The translations under genes and the position numbers were made by a program. 64,000 bases of DNA from Owenia fusiformis (lineage: Eukaryota; Annelida; Polychaeta; Sabellida; Oweniidae): positions 29,266,005-29,330,004 of the forward strand of contig CAIIXF020000008.1 of the NCBI GenBank assembly GCA_903813345.2, read 5' to 3'. Below the pieces are notes generated by a model that made no database searches, had not been told where the DNA came from, and worked only from the letters and a program-made list of their open reading frames with translations. Below are positions 1 to 10,800 of this stretch, one piece after another; position 1 is the stretch's first letter; each line of letters starts with the position of its first letter.

Positions 1-213
1 ATTATATCCACCCATGGGCATCAATATATATATCTTCACTCATTCTCTGCGCTCATTCATGAATATATCAATAACCAGTCATGGATAGAAATGATATTTT
101 TTCAAAACCATAGGATATTCCTATGATATCTTATCCGGAAATAATTCAATCTTGATTGTATTGTATTCGTGACATTTAGTTCGCCGAAAGCATTTTTACA
201 TCATTCTACGCAC

Positions 214-520
214 CTGTTTTTAAGTGACCAGTCCTCCATCCATTTGCGCTTATAAGTTGAGAACAATCTACTGTATTATATAACTCACATCTGGCGGAGT
301 TGCCATGGTAGTTGAAACCATCACATATTTGTTTCTGTACACAGAGGAGGAGACAATGATTCCAAGTGCCAGTGTTCTCAATTGTCTCATACGGGATGTC
401 AGCGAGCTTAAAATCCTTTTCCTGTGTTGCAAATACGCCTGTTGTTTTTCCTTGTGCGCAAAACACATTTTTCACACAAACCGAGAAAAGATAAATACAT
501 GATATTACTTTCATTTTCAT
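214..520 (-). CDS. First exon of a secreted PAN/apple-domain protein (partial gene)
   Basis: The exon opens with a hydrophobic signal peptide (about residues 1-22, ending near VFCAQG). Cysteines spaced as in a PAN/apple module follow: CLLLCVQKQICDGFNY, then ARCELYN, then DC. PAN/apple domains are extracellular protein- or carbohydrate-binding modules, so a secreted or cell-surface role is inferred. The frame runs to a donor (CAG|GTGCGT) at 214, leaving phase 1 after about 102 codons; beyond it the frame stops at once. The remaining exons must lie to the left of the window, since bases 1-205 show no recognisable continuation. Partner domains are unknown. The apple assignment is from the cysteine pattern only. 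Confidence 0.6.
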
Positions 521-755
521 TTGGGTGTGATATCTGTTGTTTTGTGATTATTGTTAAATACTGAGAGCAAACCGATGCAATTGCCAACGGCCTCGAATTG
601 GGGTGTTAAGCAATCGATGTCTCCTTGTCTAACAGTTAAAACGATTTTTTGTCTGATTATAACAATTACTATAATAGTGTACAAGTACGCGAAATGGATA
701 ATCGATAGTATTGAGTGCTTATTGAATGAAAAGACAGGAAAGAGAAATTGAGACT

Positions 756-1004
756 GAGATCTAGAAATTGATAATGACCCAGCAAAACTGAATGATTTTT
801 TGTCAAAACAACTTTTACCTTCTACCTGGTGGTACCGATAGCAATGTTTTTATGCAAAATAGTCCAGTTCGGATAGGAGCTTGTTAACGTCGAGGGACTA
901 TTGTGCATAAGAACATTGCTATCGGTACCACCAGCTACAAGATACAAGTTGTTTTGACCCAAAAAATCATTCAGTCTTGGGTTATTATCAATGGATTTCC
1001 AGAT
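756..1004. repeat. Fold-back element with ~105-bp inverted arms
   Basis: Bases 756-862 and 895-1004 are near-perfect reverse complements; both carry GGTGGTACCGATAGCAATG and its partner. They are separated by a short loop of about 32 bp. This is the shape of a small hairpin MITE. No coding sequence is present. Confidence 0.8.
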
Positions 1005-3651
1005 CTAATTTTTCGCTACTCTTAAATCGTGACACTGTTGCCGAACTGTCATTAGGCAATGGTCGTCAGTTATCGAATACATGTATAATGTAATACTACA
1101 AAAGGACACAATTAAGATCTGGATTCCTAAGCCCAAAAGTTGTGCACTTGGTATATAGAAAGAAAATGAGAAATACATGTCCATGTCCATGTGCTATATA
1201 TGTCGCTAAAACTAGTTAAACTTGGAAGCCCGTTGTGTTGGATAGCTCTCAAAAATGCCAATTTTGATCCCACTGCGATCGTTTGTTTTATAAACGTCGA
1301 GAAATCGCGTTAAATTGTTCAAAACTATTAATTTAGTATTGAACGTATTGACTGCCGCTCGGAACCAGTTCGGAGCGAGCACAACTTTATTCTTGTTCGT
1401 TCATTAAAAGTTATGCGGACAGCATTTCCATTTTTATTTTGTTTTTAACTAACTCTACCTCATTCATTATACATCGTAGAGTAACACACCCCTCGTAAGA
1501 TCTGACTTCGACAATTCCGTTCTTAGTACGCAGATCTTGTTCAAACTACTTCGTCACTGGGTCTAATAGACTAGATGCGAGTAGAAATAATCTTGATTTA
1601 CGTCATTAAAAATTCAAAATTCAGTCAAACTGATGTCATATTAATTGACATGTAAAATAAAATCTAGAAATGTTGTTTGGAAAACAGTTTATCAACTTTA
1701 AAAATTTAATTTTCATTGAAAATGTGACTTCTAGGTCGGGGAGATACCCCATAGACCCCATGTTGTAAAATCATAAAAAGTGAAATTTATTTTCTTGTGT
1801 TGGGCAGATAATATGTTCTTTTACTGCATATATTTTAATTTGTAAAACTATCAGATACATAAGGATAATATGAAAAGTGAACCACTAAAACTGATGAATA
1901 TTCAAGTTTAAGGGAATTTTGTAAAACCATGCCATGTTATTTCCCCCGAATCAGCCAACTGGTGGCGAAACTGGTACCTACTCGCATCTGAGTAATTGTT
2001 CTGCGGGAAGGCCCTCAGAAAATGCCGAGCAGGGTCGCAGATTAGGAGCACCTTCCTATCAGACCAGGTCCATGAAGTTTGGAGAAAAGGACGAACAACG
2101 TTTAAGCCTTTTCGGCAATACGTTACAAGAACGTTGTGAGAACTATATTGTGAGCGGGAAGTACACTGTTAAGTGCCATATTTTTAGAGCGTATGGATGG
2201 TGTGTGTCACATATTTGAATAGATGGATTACAGTCACAAAATATAAATTTATACTTAACGGTCATTTATGAATTGATTTTATCATTCCAAAGAATGTTTG
2301 TGGGCTGAATCATTTGTATCGAACATGTTTATCTGTTATGTATCTCATCGAAAACGTGACTAACTCAGCAGAGGCCGAACTAATACTAACATAATACTAC
2401 TGCATCAATAATGCGTGTGGTATGAAACTATGAATTTAAAGTAAATTATATTTTCACTAATCATATATCTGGCAGATTATCAAAAATACAATTCACTTAA
2501 ATGATGGCGTAACAAGTGCGTTCCCTTATAGGATAAGAGGGTTTTAAATGTAAAATTTGTTGAATTGTTTAAACTTAATTGTTTTCTTACTGGAATTCGT
2601 ATAGGCACTGATGCAAGAACCCCTGAAACTTGGAATTTGATGGTTAAATTACAATCAAACTAAAGCCATCCAAAAAGTAAATGAGTAAAGAAAAATAACC
2701 AAATTCTCGCATCTCCAATACTCAAACAAAATCTTTAAAATGCAGTTTCAAGAATAATTGTAACGAATTGGCCGATCACTGAAAACCAGTTAAGTGAGAA
2801 ACAAATTTTGCAAAAAAGTGAAAAAAGCACTGGAGTATTTTTTTCAAATAGCCATGCGGTATGTATCTGCATACAGTTGTACACAAGTTACCAAAGACAT
2901 TGAAGTAAACTCCCAGGAAAAATAGCTGAATTTTCAAATTGAAATTAGGACCCGTCGCAAACGTGTCGATTTTCGTATATCCAACCCCTAATTAATATGT
3001 TAAACTATTCAAATTAGAGTGCAACATTTTCAAAAAACCAAGAACGTTCCTCATGTTGACTCTAGTGTCCCATAAAATCACAAATGAATTTGGACTACAA
3101 GCATTTCCTTTTTGATGTGCATCACTTGTGAACATGATACATTCTAATCCATCATTTTTCTTGATTTTTGGCTTGCTTTACGTTTTTTAATTTGAGTAAA
3201 ATAGGAAGGGTCGACTCCAATGAAACATGATTAGAGGCGATTGTGAAAAAGTATGCGAAATACGATTAGAAAACGATAAAAGTTTTATTGGGGAAGTATT
3301 GACCATTAGGCCAGTTAACTGTTTAAGGCGCGTGTCGATTTTCACAATAAAACCTTAAACAAATGGCAGTGAGATTAGGATCATTTTAGGGAGCGCTTAC
3401 TTGACAAATGGGCATGTTTGATATGCAGGACATGACTAGCTGGATTGAGAAGGTTTTAGTTAATATTTGTGTGTAAATATAGTTATCATTTCAGGCCAAA
3501 ACTTGACATAAACCATAAATTAAAGACTACAGTGTTTCATATTTATTCTACAATATCGTTAATAAAGTACGTATTACGTACACAATACAATCATCGCTTT
3601 GGCTATGAACTGAACATTATGTACAAAATGTATTTTCACTATTTTCAACAA
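1005..3651. other. Intergenic stretch with one weak coding candidate
   Basis: Mostly AT-rich sequence without recognisable genes. The only coding-looking piece is 1934-2218 (+): 94 codons, locally richer in GC than its surroundings, beginning MLFPPNQPTGGE and rich in polar residues. I find no family resemblance and no convincing splice partner, so it is recorded here as a possible exon or chance frame. Two copies of the TGTCGATTTTC motif discussed under the transposase (2964 and 3333) lie near the right end. Confidence 0.4.
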
Positions 3652-5967
3652 CTAAGTGCACAATTTACATGTAAATCTTTTTACACCAACTTTACCAGAA
3701 CATTGGACTGATTCGTGAAACCAGGATTTACATTTTTTACATTGGATCCATGGAATGACAGATGACATGTCGTCAAAATAATTCTTTTGACAACCTTGAC
3801 ATATGTTTTCCCTTTTATCTCTCATAACAGGTAAGACACTTTGATTTGATTGTACACTTTGAGTAACTTTTACTTTAGGTGCAGATTTAAGGGTATGCTT
3901 ACACCAGTTGCAGGGTGACGTAGTAACGTCCTTCCTGCATGCATCACAACAACAGGACAACTGTTTACTCCAAATGACATTAATAGCATTCGAATAAACG
4001 GCATGTATCTGAAATGTCCCTTTAACAGATTTCAGATCAACAGATCGCTCTTTAATGATATCTCTACTTAATTGCACGTCAGCATTTGAAAAATACAAGA
4101 AAGATATTGATGAATTATTGGAGTCTGACGTAGCCCAAGTATAAAAATCATCTGCACTCTGTATGGGGACGTTCCTCTTGACAGCATTATCTGCAGATCG
4201 CTTCACTGATGCCCCAATACCATCACAGGGACCTTTCCCATGACCACTTTCCAAATAGTTCCAGGAAGCAGTGATACCTGGAAAGTCTTGATGATGATAG
4301 GTTATGAACTGGAATATTGTTTTGTTCCGATATTGGGACGTAGGTGAATCAGAGAGGTAGTGAACATGAGAAAGGTTTGGGACAAGGTCTTTGATGGCTG
4401 GAATTAATTTTCCTACTATTGCCTGGACAGTACCAGCATCATGCTCAAGAACTGGAGAAACAATACACATTGACTTGTGCGTCATTTCTCCACCACTATT
4501 AAAATAGACAGTAGCTGGATGTAAAGTTACAAGTTCCTGGTTCCAGTAGGAACTTTGAATTTCCTCCATTGAGGAGCATGTATAGTTTTCACTAAAGTCA
4601 ACCCAAACCAATGCTTCGCTGTCATTTAGACTGTTTCTAAGTTTTCTTGTCTCTGAGTATTGTGTTTTTACGTTTATTATGTGCTGTCTAAATATGGCCA
4701 GTTCCTTAAGGAACAATGTAATAAAATCCTCTTTCGTGTTTTTGACATTAATCCGTTTCCAACGAAGTTTTCCTCTCTCTTCCACTCGTTTCCATGTTTC
4801 AAAGTTCACTTCCATGGGCAATTGCTGTAACATCTCTCTAGCCGTATCATCCGAAGTATCTTGAATGAAGACATCCGGATTCCTGGATGCATGTATCTTA
4901 TAACCTCGGATTGCTCTTAGCTTTAAAGCCATAGATTGGTGTTTGCTACAGAGACACCTCTGTTGTGTGCTAAATTTAAGGAGCATGATGTAATTTGGTC
5001 TTAATTTCTTAAACGTAGTAAAACTCATGTTTATCGCTGGGTTCTCAACTTTGAACTTGTCAAATATGTTGCTTAAGTAATCATTTAAGACGTATTTTTG
5101 TTGACACTGTTTTTTCTTCGAAATGCAGTCCCTTTTGCCTGGTAACATAGTACTATTATCTTCTCGTTCCAGAAATTCCGCGACATACTTTCCGTACAAA
5201 GCTCTCATACTCGTTTTTCGAGTTTTCTTTTTTGGTTTGTTTTCGGCTTTAATGGAATGTCTTGTTATCCCTGGAATAGAACTTATAACGCCTATGCATT
5301 TGTACTTTTTTAGCGACTGGTGAAAAAATGTTCGTTCGCGTAGGAAAGATGCCCTTATTGATTCATTTGCCACAATTAGCTTAGCTCTCAAGGTTTTCAT
5401 CCGATCTTTTGTCGTGCGAATTCCTTTTAAGTCTTGAAATGACTGTCTTCCTGGTGAATCTAAAGTTTCTTTAGTTGAACCGGTAGTGTTTATGTTGCTA
5501 TGTTCATTCTGAGATTTCTGTTTCAGGCGCCACAGTTTCCGCTTTAGAGAACGAATTTCTTTTTTCTCATTTTCGATTCCTTTTCTAAGGTTTCTGATCT
5601 CACCCCTCATAACTTTATTTAAACTCAATTGTTTCCTGTGTTTTTTTGTTTTTCTTTGAATTTGGGGAAGAATTATTTTCAATGGGGTGCCCCCGGTTCT
5701 TGTTTTTCGAGAAGCAGAGTACAATTCATCTCGCTTTTTTTGCCTCCATTGTCGCATGTATATTTTGTGTTTCAGGTTTCGTCTTGATAGTTCGGCTGGC
5801 GATATTTGTCCATGGGGAACGTAATTTTTTGCATTGCGCTCCTTACACTTTTTTGTATATTCTCGGGCATTGACTTGTTTTTGTCTTTCCCTGTATCTTT
5901 TGCAACGCATTGCATTTTGCGAAGGCATACTATGTCTAATAGACCACGTCGTAGTAACAGACTGCAA
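3652..5967 (-). CDS. Intronless transposase-like protein with C-terminal PHD finger
   Basis: A single 771-codon frame. The N-terminus is basic (about residues 15-110, many K/R) with a coiled coil at about 110-160. A conserved core follows: VWVDFSENY (D457), HYLSDSPTSQYRN (D540) and NYLESGHGKGPCDGIG (E573). These have the order and setting expected of a DDE/D triad, and the HGKGPCDG stretch recurs in transposon-derived proteins of invertebrates (family recollection, superfamily not assigned). A Cys cluster near 670-690 (CCCDACRKD, CNWCKH) is followed by a PHD-type finger at 723-771 with CQGC, WIQCKKC, WFH and FTCKLC spacing. The lack of introns and the flanking repeated 13-mers support a DNA transposon. 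No stop or frameshift interrupts it, so it may be recent or domesticated. Terminal inverted repeats were not identified. Confidence 0.65.
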   Translation of the reverse strand: MQSVTTTWSIRHSMPSQNAMRCKRYRERQKQVNAREYTKKCKERNAKNYVPHGQISPAELSRRNLKHKIYMRQWRQKKRDELYSASRKTRTGGTPLKIILPQIQRKTKKHRKQLSLNKVMRGEIRNLRKGIENEKKEIRSLKRKLWRLKQKSQNEHSNINTTGSTKETLDSPGRQSFQDLKGIRTTKDRMKTLRAKLIVANESIRASFLRERTFFHQSLKKYKCIGVISSIPGITRHSIKAENKPKKKTRKTSMRALYGKYVAEFLEREDNSTMLPGKRDCISKKKQCQQKYVLNDYLSNIFDKFKVENPAINMSFTTFKKLRPNYIMLLKFSTQQRCLCSKHQSMALKLRAIRGYKIHASRNPDVFIQDTSDDTAREMLQQLPMEVNFETWKRVEERGKLRWKRINVKNTKEDFITLFLKELAIFRQHIINVKTQYSETRKLRNSLNDSEALVWVDFSENYTCSSMEEIQSSYWNQELVTLHPATVYFNSGGEMTHKSMCIVSPVLEHDAGTVQAIVGKLIPAIKDLVPNLSHVHYLSDSPTSQYRNKTIFQFITYHHQDFPGITASWNYLESGHGKGPCDGIGASVKRSADNAVKRNVPIQSADDFYTWATSDSNNSSISFLYFSNADVQLSRDIIKERSVDLKSVKGTFQIHAVYSNAINVIWSKQLSCCCDACRKDVTTSPCNWCKHTLKSAPKVKVTQSVQSNQSVLPVMRDKRENICQGCQKNYFDDMSSVIPWIQCKKCKSWFHESVQCSGKVGVKRFTCKLCT

Positions 5968-7858
5968 ATGAATTTGATGAAATAAAATTAGAACATAAAC
6001 ATCGTTAAAATGCTATGCAATCGTTCATATTACAAACTAGACTTGTTGGTTTTTCTCTTTTTCCACTGAGAAGGGTGAAATCATTGAAAAGAAAACTGAA
6101 TCCAAACTTTAAAGAACTATATAATTGAAGTTAGCGATTCCCGGGAATACACTGCACGAAACGTTATTTTCAGTGGCTGAAAGATTTTGGTATATTATGA
6201 TCTTCATAGCGGGTTTTGTAGAGAAATTCTTTCGCTAAATTATGCTTATGTAATTCCAAAATAACTTCTCATTTGCTTGCATGTAACGTAATTTTGTAAA
6301 GACGTATAAAAGATAAAATGCACACTTACCAAAGAGAAAATTTGTTAGCGGCTATCGAAACCCTCTGTACAAGTTGATGTTATGCGTAATTATGGGAATA
6401 ACTGTTATACATGTGTTTTCAAAGGATTAGTAATCATATAAAATAGAACCAACCCCGCTGTGATTTATACAAATGGCTTATTTAATGCTTTGAGTTCAAT
6501 GGTATAATCATGTCGATTTTCACGCATGTCGATTGTCACAGTTTCACATCGAATTGGTCAATAAATGGGGTCATGCTGGTTCTTTCGAAATTTCCTTTTG
6601 CTATAACAGAATGGACATATTGTTTTCTAGAATAGTGTACCTTTTCACATTAAAGTGCTGTCAATGAATGAGTAACATCATGGTCGTTTTTCACAAGCAA
6701 AACGGTGATTTCCAAGAAGTTTTCAGATCATGCTCATTATAATCCAATCACAATTGCTATCAACATTTCTGACATGATGGTCTGATAAACTGAATTAAGG
6801 ACTTAATAACCACAGATAATTTTTGTTTCTAGGATTCCCCTCACGACGTGTGGGTGTGTTTTAACGACCATGTCGATTTTCACAGAATAAATTTTACACT
6901 TACTATATCGGGTCTATTTAATTAGTAATTGGTGGAGACAAAATACGGTGCTTACATCATACTCTGAATGGATGTACTCTATACCAACAAAACCAAATTT
7001 AAAAGATGCGACCATTTATTATTGAGATATGACATGTTTTAAGCGGCGTGCTGTCCTGTTACACGAGCAATTTCACGAAATTCCTAATCTTGGAGCCAAA
7101 TATCAAAGCGATTTACATTCAGAACAATCAAAAAGTATGCTGACGGATTTTAGATAAAGTCATTGTGTTTTGGAATACACAAAATGATGAGCAAAAATCA
7201 ATGTAGTTTCAGCTATTTTCATTACCATGAAAAAGAGCCATTTTAAACATTTATTTGTTTTCACTGCGATATACATTTAAACTTCAAGGCCGGTCGATCA
7301 CCCATCATTTCTTATATAGATCATACCCTTATACGATCCTCTCAAAATCTTAATCTTCGTAAATCCCTAAGCAACCTTGAACCCCGAATAATTTCCCTTG
7401 TCCAGAAATAAAGGGCAAATGCAAGTTCTCCATTTATAAGTGTATACCAAATTTGTGTCTTCCGTATTAATGTCAATTGTAGTTGAGATATAAATATGAA
7501 TAAAATGTATGACTATGTTCTCGATATACAATCATAAGGAAAAAATGCAAAGCAATTAAAACTAATGTTAAACTTAGTGGGAAACACTTTTCGAGCTAGG
7601 GGACCTTGCCCTTAATAGGATTAAAGATGAAACACTAGTCACTTTGGTCATCGATGAAAAATGCAATAGAAACTTAACTACACATGATATATGAGAGAAA
7701 CGGGGGTTAATTTACATACTGTAGAAATCAAAAACTAAGATCAAAATGTGATAATAAAGGAATACATAATGGCATGCGTTGATACACTAAACAAATAATA
7801 GAATATAAAAGGATAGGATTGAAAGATTCTGGATCTATGGTCGAAATACAAAAATAAC
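5968..7858. other. Intergenic sequence between transposase and ABC gene
   Basis: Apart from the iterated 13-mers, no gene, RNA or clear repeat was recognised. An in-frame TGA lies 39 bases before the ABC start codon, so 7859 is the first ATG of that frame. A promoter could not be identified by eye. Confidence 0.4.
6511..6883 (+). repeat. Iterated TGTCGATTTTCAC motif beside the transposase gene
   Basis: Exact or one-off copies of TGTCGATTTTCAC lie at 6511-6523, 6527-6539 (GATTG variant), 6682-6694 (degenerate) and 6871-6883. On the other side of the gene there are copies at 2964 and 3333-3345. All are in the same orientation. Such iterated short motifs near both ends resemble subterminal transposase-binding sites; that role is inferred. 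Confidence 0.5.
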
Positions 7859-10800
7859 ATGGAGTATCCAAGAGATGATCTAAATACTCAGAGAGAGGAA
7901 ACTAAAGTCCGTTTCTGGGAGTACAAAAGAATAAGCTGGATATCAAAATGGCTGTTCTGTTGGGTATCACAGTTAAAAATCAATGTGACTAAAGGACGAC
8001 CGGGGTTGACGTATCTAAACAAAGATGGGGATATGTGAGTAATAAATGATTTTAATATTAAAAGTAATTTTATCATTATTGCTTTGCACGGGCGTAGCCA
8101 GGGAGATCGCACCACCACAAGAAAAGAAAAAAGCAATTTTGTAAAAGTTGAAAAAAAAATTAACAAAGTATAGTTTGAAGTGCTTAAAATGGACCATATA
8201 CAATGTAAATCTTAAAAAATTCCTGGGGGTGAACCCCATACCTCCCTTTGTGGGGGTCTCGCTTCGCCCGCAGTGATGCAAACTCAAAAGTCGCACCCCT
8301 TGATAATTAGTGACTACGCTTCTGTTGTGTATAAATATTGATCAAATGCATATCAAGTTCATTTCATTTTCAAAATCAAATCAATCTTCACCTTATCTTG
8401 TGATTGTTTTAATGACATTGTAGTGATGATGAGACATCTTTATTGAAAATATTGTTCCGAAAGTCTGGAAGGAAATTGATACTCTCTGGACTCTTATTTC
8501 TTATATCGGTAAGTTACCTATTAATAGATATTTTAAGTTCAATTTAAAATGAAATGTAAGCACAATGTACTAAGCTATACGCAAAAGCATGGGTTTTAGC
8601 CAGATATGAATTAACGAAAAACAAGATATAAACAGGATGATTAATGCACTACCATTTTTTAAGAACACTCTCTTATATGATTTCAATTAGCCATGTAGCC
8701 TATTACTTTATATACCATTGACAAAGAAACTACATTAAGTATTATGGGAAAATAGTCTAAGCACAAATTGAAGAAGACGCAACCTTAGTGACAAATCGAG
8801 CAGTGAAGTGAAAAAGTTTTTTGATGAACAATACTTACTTTTTATGTTTGGTTCGGCCTAGGAACACTTAATATCCTACAAGTTTTGCTTAATTAATTAT
8901 ACTCCTCAAAAAAGTTAAGGACCAGTGGTTTTCCTCATAGGTTTACATGTTAACCCCCATATTTGTTTGAACGACTATTTTCTAAGCGGGGAACAAAGGA
9001 AATCCCAATAAAGTAAATAAATCTGTATCTTGATTCTGTTCCCTATAAAGTCCGCAACGTTTCAATGTTATATCTCCATTACATTGGGTCAAAATTTGAT
9101 GTCAAAATTGATGAATTTCATGAAATTTAACAAAAATGGCAACCACTGGTCCTTAACTTTTTTTTGAGGAGTATATTATGCACATACAGTAGAACCAGTG
9201 AAAGTGGAACACCTAGGGTACCTTTTAAAGAGTTCCACCTGAAGTTCCGACTTCCGAGGTTAATTATCTGTAAAAGTCAATTGGTTATGGAAATATACAA
9301 ATGTTCCAATTATGGAGGTGTTCTACATCACAGGTTTTACTGTAATATAGATATTTTTACGTTTACACTGGGGGATCCAGGGGGGTGGGCATGGGGTTTT
9401 TAGGGTCTCAAACTTTGTAGGGCCTCAAAATATGAGCCTTTTTTGGCATAATTTGGCCTTTTTATCAAAAATGGGCTTTGATTTTTAAAATTTGGGCTCA
9501 ATTTTTGGTTTTAGGGTTCAAAAATGTTAATTTCTGGATCCCCCACTGGTTTATTTGAATGCTGCACTGCCAATTGACGCTGAATATTTTTCATTTTCAT
9601 AGGAAAATGTATTATTGGGCTTACCAACATGCCTCAAACAGATCACGAGGTATATATCAGGTTCCGCCTCACTGGAAACTGCAATAATATGGTCCTGTGG
9701 TTTTCTCCTGCTTCTGTTGTGCCATGCTCTGCTGCATCATTATGCCCTGTTCGTGTCTAAGCATGTTGCTGGCATTATGGACTACACGTGTCGTCTACAT
9801 ATAATGAATAAAGTAAATTGTTCTTTCATTTGATAATGTGGATATTACTTGTCAGTGTCTGTTAAATTCTATTTTAATTTACATTACACAATAAGAAGGT
9901 TATGTTATGGTATAATACCAGTTTAATTCTTTTTTACTTTTTTTCTTACTTATAAAAGTATTTTAAAAGAGTTTCTTCAGTCAATAGTTATAACGTTTTA
10001 CCTGAGATGAAAAATGAAATGATAGCATTGAACTAGTAAAATGTTCAGTCAATAGTTATAACGTTTTACCTGAGATGAAAAATGAAATGATAGCATTGAA
10101 CTAGTAAAATGTTCAGTCAATAGTTATAACGTTTTACCTGAGATGAAAAATGAAATGATAGCATTGAACTAGTAAAATGTATAACGATTTCCAGCTATCT
10201 ACACGAACTGATAACGAAGGTGAAGATTTAATGGTGAAAATGAACGATGACCTCAAAAGAGTATCCAGTGGAATAAAATATATGCATTTCACGTGGGTGT
10301 ACGCTATACAACTACTAGTTATAGCAGTGCTTCTCTTCCGAAGTGTCAGCTATACTCTGATTATCATTTGTGTCATTGTTGTTGTCTCAGCACTTATACT
10401 TGCTGTGAAATCAAACTTGGCAGCTGGAAGGTATAAACTATAAACATTTAAATTATCTTATTTCGAGTTTGGCTAATAAGGTAAAAATACTTTTGTCACT
10501 GTTTCAATAGTGCAAAATTGTAGAACTAGGCAATTATTTTTATTTAGAAATGTCAGAGAATTCATATCGAGATTCAATACATGTATAAACAAATCTAGAT
10601 GTAGTGTTAGATACAAAATACCTTTTTGCTGCAATGTGAACGATAAAAATACGATGATGAACATATTTTTCAATGTGATATTGTCAGGAAAAAGATCACC
10701 AAAGCAAGAGAAGAACACGAGGAGGTAGGAAAGGGGATATTTGGAAACATGGAATTCCTAAGTCGAAGTACATGGCAAAAGCCCCTACTTCGTAGATACA

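Noticed and set aside
1934-2218. 94-codon open frame with locally higher GC
   Set aside because: No recognisable domain, no convincing splice partner, and the ABC N-terminus was found at 7859 instead; kept only as a note in the gap entry.
7888-8296. Minus-strand frames of 92 and 93 codons
   Set aside because: They overlap ABC exon 1 and intronic repeat sequence on the opposite strand and show no domain.
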